Assembly: GCF_004664715.2 (NCBI RefSeq)
Contig: NC_051083.1
Location: forward strand, 94,393,920 to 94,457,919
Reading direction: 5' to 3'
From: Peromyscus leucopus
Taxonomy: Eukaryota > Chordata > Mammalia > Rodentia > Cricetidae
DNA length: 64,000 bases
Part shown: positions 42,001-56,623 of the stretch, in pieces
Layout of the letters: each line of letters begins with the position of its first letter
How positions within the stretch are numbered: position 1 is the stretch's first letter
Notes under the pieces: generated by a model
The model's database searches: none
What the model was told of the DNA's origin: nothing
Seen by the model: only the letters and a program-made list of their open reading frames with translations
Translations under genes and position numbers: made by a program

Positions 42001-45000
42001 GCCTGCCTTTGTCTCATGAGTGCTGGGATTAAAGGCGTGTGCCACCACCGCCTAGCTCAAATTTTAATAGGGACTCCGAAGGAAATGAATAAAGCCGTGA
42101 TGATGGGAGGGCACATAGGGTGGTCTGGACAGAGGGGTCTGCTTTAGAGTCATCAGTGGATTTTCATAGCCAGGGACTGTTAAGCTGGAACTATTGAAAC
42201 ATGAGAAGTATCTGCAGACAGACATTTAAAGAACTGAAGGACAAGAGAGCATCAGGAGCCATATACAGTATTGATGGGAATGTAAACTAGTGCAGGCACC
42301 AAGAAGATCAATATTGGAGCTCCTCACGAAAACAGAATTGCCATAGGATCCAGCAGTACCATTCCCGGTAATATACCCACAGGCCTCCCAAGTCAGCATA
42401 CCACAGAGAGACCTGCACATCCATGTTTATCCCTGTGGTATTCACAATAACCAAGGTTTGGAACCAGGCTAAGTATCCATTAACAGATGAATGGACAAAG
42501 AAAATATGGCACATAGGCATGAAGGAATTTTCTTCTGTCATAACGAAAAGAAGTATGTCATTTACAAGCAAATGGATACAACTGGCGAACACCAGTTAAT
42601 GTGAGATACACACAAGCATCCATATATATACGACATAAACAGAGGAGAAGGGAACTAGTAGGAAGGCGAGGAAGGGGCAAAAAGAAGGTGATTGGGAGAA
42701 CATTTGAGAGGCCAACGAGCAGTAAAGGGTACAGGCTGGCATGAGGATAAAAAGGGAGTGCCACACATGATTTTATGGGCTCTAACTAGTTCATTTTTAT
42801 GCCATGAATAGAATAACGGTTTGTTTTTATTGGCAACTATATATGAAAAAATGATTGTTGTTGGGGAAGGAAGGGTGCTACATGAGAAATGCTGATGGCT
42901 TGGACCTGGAGGTAGCAGCAGAGTTGATGCAAAGTGAGCAGGTATAAGGCCTGTTGGGGGGAATACAGCCTCAGGGGCTGCTGAGGGACTGAACGCCTAG
43001 GTGGGGATTTGGCTTGAGGATAGAGGGAACGTTGCTTCTTTTCTGAACTGAGAGTAGTGGTCTAGATGCAATGCAGAAGTAATACAGGGGGTGGCAGTGG
43101 CCGGACCCATGGTAGCAAAGCAGTAAAGACCTTCGGTCCTGGGAGCGGATGGGGACAGAGGCGTCTCCAAAGTAGAGAAACTATCTCCTGGGTTGGGGAG
43201 CATGATCCCCTAGTTGCTTTTGTGGCGTGGTTGGACAGCATGGCTTCTAAAAGCACCTCAACCTCATGCCTTACCCCTTCCCTTCACAGCTCAGGCTTGA
43301 CCCACAACTTGCCCTGGACTCACCTCTTGGCCCCGCCTTCCCCTTCATCCCGGGAAATCCTGGGTCTCCTGGTGGCCCAACCTTGCCAGGAGTCCCCATG
43401 AAGCCAGGCTCCCCTTTCATGCCTGGCAAGGGACAAAGGAAAACAAGTCAGGTGTTGACATGGTGGTGATGAGGGAGACTGGGCAGGAAGGACACCATCC
43501 ACAGGCCTCTGCAGGGCCACTGGACAGTGCCGTGGTGACTGATGGGTCATGCAGCTGGTGGAACAGACTTACCTTTCAGTCCTAGATCTCCAGAAAGGCC
43601 AGAGAAACCTGGAAGTCCTTGGTTTCCCTTGAGCCCTTGAAGGCCTGGAATTCCAGGGAAGCCAGGGTCTCCAGGGTCACCTTGGTCTGAGGATGGGCCA
43701 GGGGGACCTGGAGGTCCTGGAAGGCCTGGGCGGCCTAGGGATAAGATTGGAAGAGTAATGAAGTGCAGGAATATGGGAAGGTGCTGAAGGCCTAGGGACT
43801 TAGGTGGCCATAGGGTTTTTTGTTGCTGTCCCTGGAGTCCCCATGCCCTGACTTTCTGAAAAACTTCAGCAAAATGCAGCTAGTCCCTCAAATCTTGGTG
43901 GAAGGGAAGAAATTGAGGACAAGCATATCCATGCATGCCCAGCAACAGGGAAAGGGCTGCATTATATAAAGCATGTACGAAAACATCAAAGCAGGGTGGC
44001 CAGTTCTATTTAGAGCTTCTTGTTTTTACCTCGTTCTCCATCTAGGCCTGGCCGCCCAGGGTCACCAGGCTGTCCTGCTATGACTGAGGGCAAAGAGATG
44101 CCTGGGGCTCCGGGGGGACCAGCAGGACCTTGGAGACCTGGGAAACCTGCAAAAAATAAATAAAATGGGGCTTGGTGGGCTTCCTATGTCTAGGAGAGGC
44201 CCGGGTGCATTCGGAAAATGGAAGCCATTAAGGTAGCTGCAATACCAGCGGACACCAGCAGAGGGCTCTTCTCCCTTCATCCTATCTGCCCAGCAGGCAG
44301 ACAACAGTAACTAGGGAAGGCTCAGACTTCCTTTCCAGCTGGAGCTTCGTTTTATCGGGATAGAGCTATGGAAATTTCTAGCTTCCCAGTTTCACTGGTG
44401 ATGGAAATATTTTAGGCTGTTTTTCTCCAAATCATAAATAAAAGAAGGCATGGCTGAGCAGCTGGAATTTAAGTTTCCCAAGTGTTGTTTGTTATTAAGC
44501 ACACTGGTACATCAAACAAATTTTCCGAACAGCTGTGTGATGCTGCCCTAAAGTTACGGCTGCTGTATGACTCAACCCAGACCATCCAGAACGAAGGCAG
44601 AATCCCCCTGTGTGTCCTAGGTTTCTGAGCTATCTTCTGATACTTCAAGGCGAACAAAAAGACAGTCTTTTATAGTTGTCAGATTAGTGGGATGACGGCT
44701 TAGTTGCCTGTTGAACACATCGCTCTGGACCAGATATCGGATCCCCTTTGGCCAAGGTGAATAGTTACATGATAGAGCATTTACAGAGTCCCCTGCCAGA
44801 CTCTCATAATACTTTCCATGCTTTTGATTTGTGGAACAATTTCTACTATAAGTTAAAAACAAAACCTTTCATCAGATGACAAAATATTTATTTAATGCAT
44901 GTGAAATACACATATGGCACTCTTGATGGGGAAACATCAAAACTACCTATACACATGTGGTAGTTCCTGCTGTCCACTAAGCGTGGAACAACTGTGCCAA

Positions 45001-48000
45001 CTGGCATATTCTAATGGAGGGGCAAATAAGAAAAGCCAGTGTAATCTGGTGGAGATTCTTTTTTGTATGTGAGAAGAAAAATCCAAAAATATGATTACTC
45101 AATTTCCCATCTTATAGCCGCCTTAGAAAACTGGCAAATCCATGTAAACTTGGAAAGAGAGATGGTAGATTAGCCAGAGTAGGTGTTTAAAATAGCTCAT
45201 CAATGTATTGAATCACAAAGAAAACTGGAGATGAAAAGGTTGATTTGGAGAAAAGGCTCTTGTTAATTTTAGGTCTGTACGAGAGAAAAAAACAAAAAAA
45301 AGCACACAAAGAGCTACATGCTGCTCCTGGCAGCGCTGGCAGCTGTGTCGGGGTGACTCTCTCAAGTACTTTTCTTTTTCGTTGAGTAAGGAGCTGAAAA
45401 GAAAGACACATTGCATGCTTTTTCCTGGAAATAGCGCTTTATACATGTATAGGTGCATATAGAAAATGTACGTATTTTATATCAACTGAAATCAGGCAAA
45501 ACGGACAAGGACAATACCATAAAACCACATGTAATGGAGTAAGTGTGGGCAGCCTACAGATTCGAAGAGTCCTCCACGTCAGTTTTTTGAAGACTTGCCT
45601 GCCCTTTATCCTCTTTCTTGACTTCATAGTTACGCTAATCTATCATCAGATACTAAATAAATGCACTACTGACCTAAAGTCGTGCCCAGATCTCGTATTG
45701 TTAACAACTTACCATTATCGTGTGTGTTTGGGTGGAACTCAGAGAGCAGCTCTATGGGTTTGGGTCTCTCCTTCCACCGTAACTTTGGTTCCAGGAGTGG
45801 AACTCAGCTTTTCAGGCTTGTAACTCAGGTGCCTGCACACACTGAACCATCTAGTCAGCCCTCATATGCTTTTGGACGGAAACTAAAATGTTCTACTTGA
45901 GGGGCTGCAAATGCAAAATGATCGTTTTGCTAACCAATTCCGATGGCAAAGCCTGAGGAACTCTACATATATAAATGTGGGCTCTAAAGATTTAATGCAA
46001 ATATGAATCCCGCAGTATAATTGCAAATCATTTAGCCAAAGGTATCGTGAGCACAGGGAATGCAGTGTTTTTAGGCTAAGTCTGTTTTGCTTCCACTAGC
46101 AAATCACAGACAGTTTCTTCTGGTGGGTACAATACAGGCTGTATTCTTTTTAAACAAATTGTTCCAATAAAGAATAATCCAGGTATGATGAGCACATCTG
46201 CACTCCATTACCACAACTAAAGAAAAACGAAGATGTAATTATCTTGTTAATTATGTGTGCAGCCTCCATAGACTCCATCCCCGTCTTCTCGGAGACAACC
46301 ATTCCCAAATTCTGCGTTCACTTCCTTCTTTTTCATAGTAATTTGTCATGAATATTTGCAACCGTAAACAGTATGTTGGTTGTTTTGCTTATTTTGAACA
46401 TCTAATGACAGAACCACACCAAATGTATTCCCTTGTGATGTGGTGCTCCTCATAATTATGTTTCTATAATATATCCATCTTGATGTGTACTATTTACTGT
46501 AATTGGAATTATGATTTCATGTCAGCTAAAGTAAATGAATAATTTCATAACCAGACATTCACAGTCAAGATTTATAAACAGAAGAAGAAACGTCATATGC
46601 TTCCCTCTGGTACTATCTTCTCTATGTCCTGGGAAAGAAGCCACGGTTGTTCTGCAGGCTCAGACCCTGCTTTGAGCTCTTCCTCTGGAGAAACTCCCAG
46701 CTCCCCCAAAAGAACAAGTTTGTCCTGATCAACAGAAAGATTAAACACAGAAACAACAGATGCCCCAGTTCCAAGTGCAGCAGGAAATGAATTAATGTGT
46801 ACACTGGAAACATATGTACGCTATGTAAACTGAAAGTGTGGTAAGATCTAAGGCCCCAAATATATTGCAAATATCACTTCCCAAGTAGCATGTCATAGCA
46901 TAGTGCCCAGTATTCCTGGGGCATCAGCGAGACGCTGAGATATGTTCTTTGACACACATTATCCTACTGCTGATAGAATCCTCAGAAAAATCTGTGAGAC
47001 AGTTTTGTTATTATATCTGTTTCACAGAAAGAAAAAATGAGTTCATTTGGCATTGAGAGACAGGCATGTGCTGGGCGGTGATGGTGCACACCTTTAATCC
47101 AAGCACTTGGAAGGCAGAAGCAGGCAGATCTCTCTGAGTTCGAGGCCAGCCTGGTCTACAGAGTGAGTTCCAGGACATCCAGGGCTACAGAGAAACCCTG
47201 TCTCGAAAAATCAAAGAGAAAGGGGGGGCATGGAACTTTATTGATTAGGATCATGCAGCTTAGTGAGAGGGAGAACTGAAATTTGGATCTAGAGGCCATC
47301 CTCTTAGTCATGAGGCTATACTGCATTCATTTCCTGCTTTACATACAGTGGAAAGACATTATGGGTCTCCAGAACATTGCTAAGGAAACTGAAGAATGGT
47401 AATTCATTCTGACTTTTTTGAGAATGTTTAGAGAGGGACACCCAGAAAGACTTCAAGCAGTGTGTGGAGCTGAGATCAGGGTGGAATTTGGTTTATGAAA
47501 ATATAACTGATCCTGATGGAGGGCAGACTGTGGGCCTGGCCTCAGGAGGCCCTTATTCTCTCAGTCTTGACTTTCTTCTGCCACTCAGTGTCTCCCATCC
47601 TCATGGAGCACTAAGGAAATTGTAGCTAAGATCTCACTAAATAGACAAACTCTGCTCCTTGGAAGCATTCATCCTGGGTCCAGCCAAGTGTGAAAAAAGA
47701 GGTCCAGGGCTTAACTGGAAAGAGCTAGGGGGCAAAGGGAGGCTAGAGGGCACTTGGAAGAGCGCTCCCCAGCGTTCTTTACTGGAAAGTCACAGGGATA
47801 GCCTATCATCCTTTTCTTAGCAGTCACTGTTAAGGACTCTTAGACTCTCCAAAATGCAAAGCCAAGTATAATTCAACCCTGTGAACCATGTGGACCTGAT
47901 CAATCCCAAACCCCGCGCCCCTGCCAAGGCCTCATTCAGTTTCTATAAGGTCTGACTTGAGCCAACTTACCTCGGTCACCTTTTTGTCCCCTTGAACCTT

Positions 48001-49988
48001 GTTCTCCTGGGTCTCCAATGCCAATTCCTGGCATTCCCTTTTCCCCCTTGGGACCAGGCAAGCCAGCAGGCCCCGGAACACCAGTGATACTGGCTCCTAG
48101 GAAGAAATGCAGAGGGACGGGACAGAGCTCAGGGGAGACAGCCCTTAGGCGTGATTGACTTCCCTGTGGCCTGGAAGAAAAGCTCATTCCCACAGAAAGG
48201 CAAAACATCCTCTTTCCCCCTTGTATTAAGAACCTCCAATTGAAGACTGGTGAGGATAACTGAGTCCCAGGATATGGGATATGCTACAGTCAAGAACACA
48301 TGGAGGATTTCTTCCAGGCTTCTGAAAGAGCCTTATGTCCTTAAACTTGACCTTCAGGGCTTTTCTTACCTGGAGTGCCATGGGTACCCTTGGTGCCTGG
48401 AAGTCCATTCAGTCCATGTAAACCAGGTGGTCCAGAGAATCCTGAGGACAGAAAAAGCCAGTTTCTAACATACACCCTGTACCTTGGGTTCTCATGATTC
48501 TTATAAGGGCCACTGCAGCTTTAAGAGTAAGATGGCAGTTAATAAGCTGTTAAGGTTTGGATCTAAAATGTCTCCCAAAGGCCCAAGTGTTGAAGGCGTA
48601 TTCCCTAGTAATAGTATATTCAGAGGCAGAGCCTTTAGGAAATCATTAGACTACAATGATTCTGACTTTAGAAATGTACTAATTCAATGTGACTCAAAAC
48701 TTAATGAGTTATTGAGTGGTAGAGGAACTTGTATGAAGTGGAGCCTAATTAGAGGAAGTAGCTAACTGGAGGCATGCTATGAATGGAGATATTTTGTCCT
48801 GACACTGACTCTTATTGCTTCCTGAGCACCATGAGGTGAACAGCTTGAGGACACAGCTCTGTAACACACTCCCTATCATGATATTCTTCCCTACCAATGA
48901 TCCAGCTAGAATGAAGCCACGTGACAACTGTGGACTAAAATCTCTAAAACCAGGAACCCAAATAATTAGGTCCTCCTACTTTTCTTGTTTTTGTTTGTTT
49001 GAGATAGAGTCTCATGTACCTCAGGATGCTTATCATTCTCTATGTAGTTGAGCGTGACCTTCGACCTCTCATCTTCCTGCATCCACATCCAGAGTGCAGA
49101 GATTATAGGTATGTGTCATCACTCTGGTTTATGCAGTGCTGGGGATTGAATCTAGGGCTTTGTATATTCTGGACAAGCAATCTACCAACAGAGCCACACC
49201 CCAACTACCGCAGGTATTTTTAATAAAATGTAGGAGTAGCGATGCCAGGACCTTGAGTTGCCTTCTCCCAGAAACTGGGTCTAGAAAATTAAAGCAAGGA
49301 AAAGACAACATATGCCAGGGCAATAACTTTCTGTTAGGGCTTCATAGAGTAGCTGCATTCCTCATTTCTGTGATCAGATGCTTGACTCAAGCAGCTTAAA
49401 AAGGGAAAGGCTTATTTTGGCTTGCAATTTGAGGATACCATCTATCATGCTGAGGAAAACATGGCATCAGGAACTTGAGGCGCGTGGTTACGTTGCATCC
49501 ATAGTCATGGTGTAGAGGGTAATAAATGCTGGTTCTCAGCTCGCTTTCTCCTATTTTATTCTAGTCCAGGACTCCAGCCAGTGGAATGGTACTTCGTATA
49601 GTTAAGGTTGGTCTACCCACCTAAGTAAACCCAATCTAGAGAATTCCTCACAGGCATGCCCACAGGCTAACCTAAACTACGTTGTCCCTTGAAAGGTGTC
49701 CCCAAAGCTTGTCTCCTAGCTGATTCTAGATTTTTATCAAGTTAACAATATCAAGTTAACCACTTCACTTGGATATAGTTTAATGTGTTCCCCCGAGGTC
49801 TCCACTGTGATATAATGAGAGGTGGTGGGATCTTTAAGAGGTGAGGTTTACTGAGGTTTTGTCACTGAGACTCTCCACAAAAGGAATAAGGTAGTTCTCA
49901 TGGACCCTGAGTTCTCATAATTGTGAATTTCTTCAGAAGCGTATGATTGGCCCTACCCCTCACTTTGACCTCCTATCGAGTTGTGTGA

Positions 49989-50046
<58 letters not shown>

Positions 50047-53000
50047 ATGATGCTAACCCCTCATGAGATGACATAGATGTCATCCCCCATGAGGTGACAT
50101 AGTTAGGGTATGGTCCTCCTTAAAGCCAGTGTCAGAGCTCTTTGGAATTACTGCCTCAAAAATTATAAGCTAGGGGCTGGAGAGATGGCTCAGAGCTTAA
50201 GAGCACTGACTGCTCCTCCAAAGGTCCTGAGTTCAATTCCCAGCAACCACACGGTGGCTCACAACCATCTGTAATGAGATCTGGTGCCCTCTTCTGGCCT
50301 GCAGGCAGAACACTGTATGCATAATAAATATATAAATATTTAAAAAAAATTATAAGCTAAATCTATTTTCTTTCTAAGTGACCAACCACAGGGATTTAAT
50401 TATAGTACTGGAAAGCTAATGTGTTTTTCTTGTTAATACTTTTCTTTGTAGCTCTCACATTCTTCTGTTCCCATTCATAATTGGTCACTGCCCTTCTTCC
50501 TTCTTTTTTACTGATTAAATATTTATTTATTTTATGTGTATGAGAATTTTGCCTGCATGTACATTTGTGTGCTACACAAGTGCCTGGTGCCCATGGAGGT
50601 TAGAAGAGGGCATTGGATCACCTGGGACTGGAGTTACAGGTGGATGTGAGCCACCAGGTAGGTGTTGGGAATCAAACTCAGGTCCTCTGCAAAAAACAAG
50701 TGCGTTTTTTGAGCCATCTCTCGAGCCCATTCTACATTCTTCTTTCCCATTAATCCTCATTTAACACCTCACTCTAAGTATGGCTTAGGCCTGGCTGCTA
50801 CATTCTAAGATGAAGTAGTTGCCATCTGTTATGAGGAAAAGACACCTCCTCCTACTTCCTCCCCACAAACACACATACCTTTAGTCCTATTAAGCCAGAG
50901 GGTCCAGGATGGCCAATTGACCCTAGATGGCCAGGGGAACCTGGGAGGCCTGGGTCTCCTCTCATACCTGAAATCCCTTGAAGTCCTAAATGTAAAATGA
51001 AGGCAGACGTTGAGAATAGGGTATGGCTTGAAGCTACCTTCTTCAGTAAAAGTTGTCAAGTAGCACAGTACCTGGGGACCCAGGAAGGCCAGGATCTCCA
51101 GCAATACCAACTTTTCCATCGTCACCCTTGTTTCCTGGGTAACCTCTGTCACCAACTAGTCCATCTTTTCCCTTTACACCTGTAAGGTCAAGAAAATTGC
51201 TGAATGATTAGTCTCCATTTCCGTGGGAAAACAGGAGTGGGAAGGTGAAAGCATTTTGAGATGTTGAGGGAACTTGATTCAATGAAGGAACTCTGGGAAA
51301 GATCCTGGTGGTTGTTTTCATATTTGGAAGCTGTTCCCAATTGAGACTTACACAGACTTTTTCTGAGTGTCTTCCAGAAGCAAGAATGGTGGATTGAGAT
51401 GTTTATGCACCAAAGTTTAGATGAAAATATGGAAACTACATTTTGGGGGCTACACCATGCTAAAGGTCCTTATCAGTTTGCCTGGGAAAACTACAGGTAT
51501 TCACTGGATAGAAGTTGAAGAACTTGGGGCTGGTCTCCAAAATTCCTTCTAGTCCATAAGTTCCGAAGCATTTGCGAAGTATATGCAAAATTTTCTCAGC
51601 CTTACCTTTAAAACCTAATTCACCAGGCTGTCCCTTGGGTCCTGGGCTTCCAGAAATGCCAAGTGTTTGGCCTTGGTCCCCTGCAGGTATAAGAAACAGT
51701 TTTTCATTTTCTTTTGCCAAAGGAATCCTTTCAATCTTTACTCCTCAGTTCAGATTCAATATGGCCATAGGAGCTTCTTGACAAAACCATTCACCGAGTA
51801 AAAGGACCAGGGAGTCTACCAAGCTACTGGCGTGAGCTGTTCTTGTACAGACCACTCCTTCGTTGGAAACACATCACTAGGCCCAGTATGTGTGAGAAGA
51901 TGATAAGTGGGACCTGAAATACGACCAGAATGGAATAGTGATTCTTGTAAAGACGGGACCTATTCCTGCCTGGGGGCAGGGGGGCTGTGCTCATCAGTCG
52001 AAGAGTTGCTCTGAGCTGAAGTTCTTTTATGCTGCTGTTTTGAAAACATTCCTTTGGCTTTGTATCATTTATTTATTTGTTTGTTTGTTTGTTGGCCCTG
52101 AAAGTCCCGGGAAGAGATTTTGGCAGGTACCATTGTTGCTGGTATTGTCTTTGGAGAACAAGGAGTGCAGAGGGTGTTTGGCTAACTGGGAAATATAAAA
52201 CAAATTCGTTTTCCCTCTAAACACAGCTCTGGCCACCCGCTGAGTTATGAGTTGGTAGAAAACCTTACCTTGGTCTAGGCAAACGGATCAAAAGAGAAAA
52301 TGTTCCCTACCTTTTAACCCTGGGATACCAGTTGCTCCCAGGGGACCAGAAGTTCCAATGCGACCCTGTAAACCCTTCAAGGCAACATAGAAATCATTAT
52401 TTCTGCCTAGAGTTTGGAGATGCTCACCATCTTTCTCCTCTCTCCCAACCCCTAGCCATTGCCCGAGAGATGCTGATTACACTCTTTGTGTTAGGTGGGA
52501 CAGGAGATATATCCTGTAGATGGGAAGGTGCTGAGCCAGGGATAGACATGCATACTTAGGGCTTGCAGTGGGGAATATTCCATCTGCAGATTACTCCTAG
52601 TCATATCATTCATAACCTATCAGAATTGACATCTCAATGCATCCATGTATGGCTGCATTAATTATTAAGTCTCAGAAAACGTAGGACATGAATCCCAGGC
52701 CAGGAACTCAATTTGCTCTGCAGCTATTCAGCCACCACCATTTTGGCCAAAGCTATAGAGTTACGTCACATCATCATCACTTCAGCCAGGTGTGAGGGCG
52801 CATGTCTATAGATTTAGCACTCAGGAAACAGAGGCAGGAACTTCACAAGTTCCCGACCAGCCTAGTGAGAGATCCTGTCTCAAAACTGGAAGAACAAAAC
52901 AATCACAAACAGTAGTCTTGCTTTTCCTAGCAGGCTAAGGCTCACAAGGAACATGAGTTGTCCTGTTACCAGGTAGCAGGCTGTAAGTGTGCAGGGTGCT

Positions 53001-53826
53001 AGCCTGCATTTGGATGAGTAGTTTCCATATTCACAGCGAAATCCACCTGCACTCCCTGGCAGTTTTCTGAAACACTCTGCATCTAGGGAGTGTTTATGTC
53101 AGCTGCTTTCAGCTGTTCTCATGGTATCTCGTATTTGAAGGTATTTGGAGATGTACCCAGGAAAAATGCATGCCAGTTAGTGCATTGCACAGGAGACTGA
53201 GGAATGGGCTGGGTCACTATTTTCATTGGCCTGCTACCTTCGATGGCACCTCCTCCATTCTGCCTGTTTTCTGGCCTGGCTTCATATAGCACACTGCTGT
53301 AGATATAGATGTTCCTAATGTGAGTCTCTGCTTACGCTGGGAACCCTTTCTCCCCCAATGCATTCCCACTGTGTTCTATCCCTCCCCCTCTGTGAGTTAT
53401 GAGGACTTTAAGCCTAGAATGATTTCCTTGGAGAATGTTTGAGCCATGTAAGTGTATCCTCTCTACCAGATGGACGAATGCTTTTGAAAGACAAAAATTT
53501 GCTTGTAGGGAGTACAGGTATTTGGGGTCTAATCATTGGATCAGACTACTATTTATGTAGAACATTCCATGTATGTGACACAATGTTAAGTGCTTTGCAT
53601 GTCTCATCTCATTTAATCTTCACTACTGTCTGAAAGGAGTTTGGCTATTCGTCTACCTTTTTAACGGATGGAAAGAAACATAAGGCTCAGTGGAGTTAAT
53701 TAAGCAAGGCACACAAGATCACAGAGCAAATGAGAGATGAAGCCTGCTGACATTCAAATTCAGGTCCATCTGTCAAACCTACTCTAGTTTATTCTGTCTT
53801 ATTTATGTTTTTAAATGTGTGTGTGT

Positions 53827-53864
<38 letters not shown>

Positions 53865-56585
53865 ACACCACACCACACCACACCACTACCATGCTACCAT
53901 GTGTGCTGGTATCCATGGAGGCCAAAGAATGCTTTGGATGCCCTGGAGCTGTAATTCATAGGGAGTTGTAAGCTGTCCAAAAAGAACAGCAAGCAATTTT
54001 AACCACTGAGCCATCTCTACAGCCCCTACCCTGCCTTTCAAAAGCCCAGATAATCTAGACTTGAATCTTTGCTAGTTGTTGTCCTCTGAGGTACTTCAAA
54101 CACCTTCCTATTAAACCATCAGGAAATCTCCGAATGCTATGCTTAGAGATACAGCTCAGCAGTAGAGCACTTGCCTAGCATGTTTGAGGCCCCAAGTTTA
54201 ATACTGAGCAACACCCAAAACCCTACACTTATTTTTAGTTGTGGTGTGGTGGTGCATACCTGTAATCCCAGCACTTGCAAAGGTGAGGCAGGAGTATTAT
54301 GGGTTCAAGGTCTCCCTTGACAACGTAGTAAGACCCTGCCTGAACACCTTTTCCCACAATTTGTGGATTTTTACATTAAGTCCAGCTTAATGCGGACTCT
54401 AGGGTGCTGGCAGTGGGGGTGCAAACAGAAAGGTTTGTAAGGCTATTCTTCTTAAGTCCCAGAAATATTGCTTAGCAAGTGAGAGTCTCTGAAGAACCAA
54501 GTAGGAGCAGTTCGATACAGAGCAATGAAAAGTGCCTTGCCAGGCCAGCAGCAGCCCCACAACTCATGATGAGATGGTGCCTTGAAGAGCAGGCAAGATT
54601 CGGAGACTGCAAATTAGGCAGGGGGCTTTGCCTCATAGGGTCAATAATGGGAGCCAAAACACAGAGGAAGGGGATACTGAGGGAAAGGGTGGGAAGATGT
54701 GTCTCACACACACACGTGGAGAGTGAGCACTTTGATGTTATCGTGAGGGCAAGGGTTGGAAGTAGCCTGGAATCAGAAAGATGGGAACCCAAGGCATGTG
54801 CCTATGCGGTGAAGGATTTTTTTGGGTTTTTTGTTTGTTTGTTTGTTTGTTTATGGTGAAGAGACAAGAATCTGGATAAACTTACACTTTTTCCTGGCAT
54901 TCCTGGGAAACCTGCGATCCCCAGGGACCCCTTGAGGCCGGGTAATCCGCTTCTTCCCACAGATCCAGGGGAACCTGGCTTGCCACTGAGTCCTTTGATG
55001 GTATTGGACTGTCCAGGAGCTCCAGGTGGGCCTGGTAACCCTGGGATGCCAGGTTCTCCTTTGTCACCTGGGAAAGAAGCAAAACCTGTTAGAAAAAGGC
55101 TAGAGGCAACACGAACAATCTGACTAGGTGCAGGTGCTCAAGGTCATATACCCAATGCACTCTCAGGTGACGGGGAAGTTGGCTTGGGGAGAGGGTGGTG
55201 GAAGGAGGTGCCCTTGATGTCTTTCCAACTCAAACATTTGGCAAGTAGCTCAGTATCTATGCCTCACTATCTACCAGGCTCTTTCTGGGTACTGCAGACT
55301 GTGGGTCAAAATTTCAGTTCTACAGTGGCAATAGTCTCAGAGATCAAGGGACACTCAGGAAGAGGGAAGATAGCCTCCTTGAACCCCATGTTGTCTCCCA
55401 TACTGCTGTTCTTGGGGGTGAGCTTTGCTTTTCTTGGGAAGGAAGCCAAGGGTGGCTGTAAATCCTTTCTTGAGAATGTCTCCTGAACATCCCCTGCCTC
55501 AGCACCTCTGGGTCCAAGAAATCCATCTGATCCAGCAGAACCTCGAGAGCCTTTTTCTCCTTTGAACCAAAGGGTCAGCATTGGAGGTCTTGGACCGGAC
55601 ATGCCGACTGACCCTGGATCCCCTCTGTCTCCTGAAGGAAAGCAGATTAGGCAGTCAGCATGAGAGAGACAGTTTACACACAAAGTCACACTAGGGCTGA
55701 CCTTTCATATTGTTTCTTACCACACTACCCCCCAGCCCAGTTTCTAGGCCTTTCTGTCCTCTTCCCTATCCCATCCTCAAACTTTGCATTTCTGCATACC
55801 CTTTCTCTTTCTCCAAACCCAAAGAAATCAGTAACTTTAGACCCTACTCAAAATTATCTTGGAAACAACCTAGATGCCCATCAACGGAAGAATGGATGAA
55901 AAAAATGTGGTACATATACACAATGGAGTACTACTCAGCAGAGAAAAACAATGAAAGCATGAAATTTGCAGGCAAATGGATGGAATTAGAAAAAAATCAT
56001 CCTGAGTGAGGTAACCCAAACCCAGAAAGACAGTTATGGTATGTACTCACTCATAGGTGGATTCTAGATATAAAATAAAGAACAATCAGACCACAACCCA
56101 TAGAACCATAGAGGCTATATATATAACATGGAGGTCCCTAGGACGACTGTGGCTTATAATAAGTTTCGGGTTTACTCAATTATTGAAAAAAAATAGCCAA
56201 ATGAATGGAAACACATGAACTATGAACCAAAGGCTGAAGGGCCCCCAGCTAGATCAGGCCCTCTGAATAGGTGAGACAGTTGATTGGCTTGATCAGTTTG
56301 GGAGGCAACTAGGCAGTGGGACCAAGTCCTGTGCTCATTGCATGAGTTGGCTGTTTGAAACCTGGAGCTTATGCAGGGACACTTGGCTCAGTCTGGGAGG
56401 AAGGGACTGGACCTCCCTGGACTGAGTCTACCAGGTTGATCGCAGTCTTCGGGGGAGGACTTGTCCTGGAGGAGGTGGGAATGGGGAGTGGGCTGGGGGT
56501 AAGGGGAGGGGGTGGGAGGGGAAGAATAGGGGAACCCATGGCTGATATGTAGAACTGAATGGTATTGTAAAATAATATATATATA

Positions 56586-56623
<38 letters not shown>

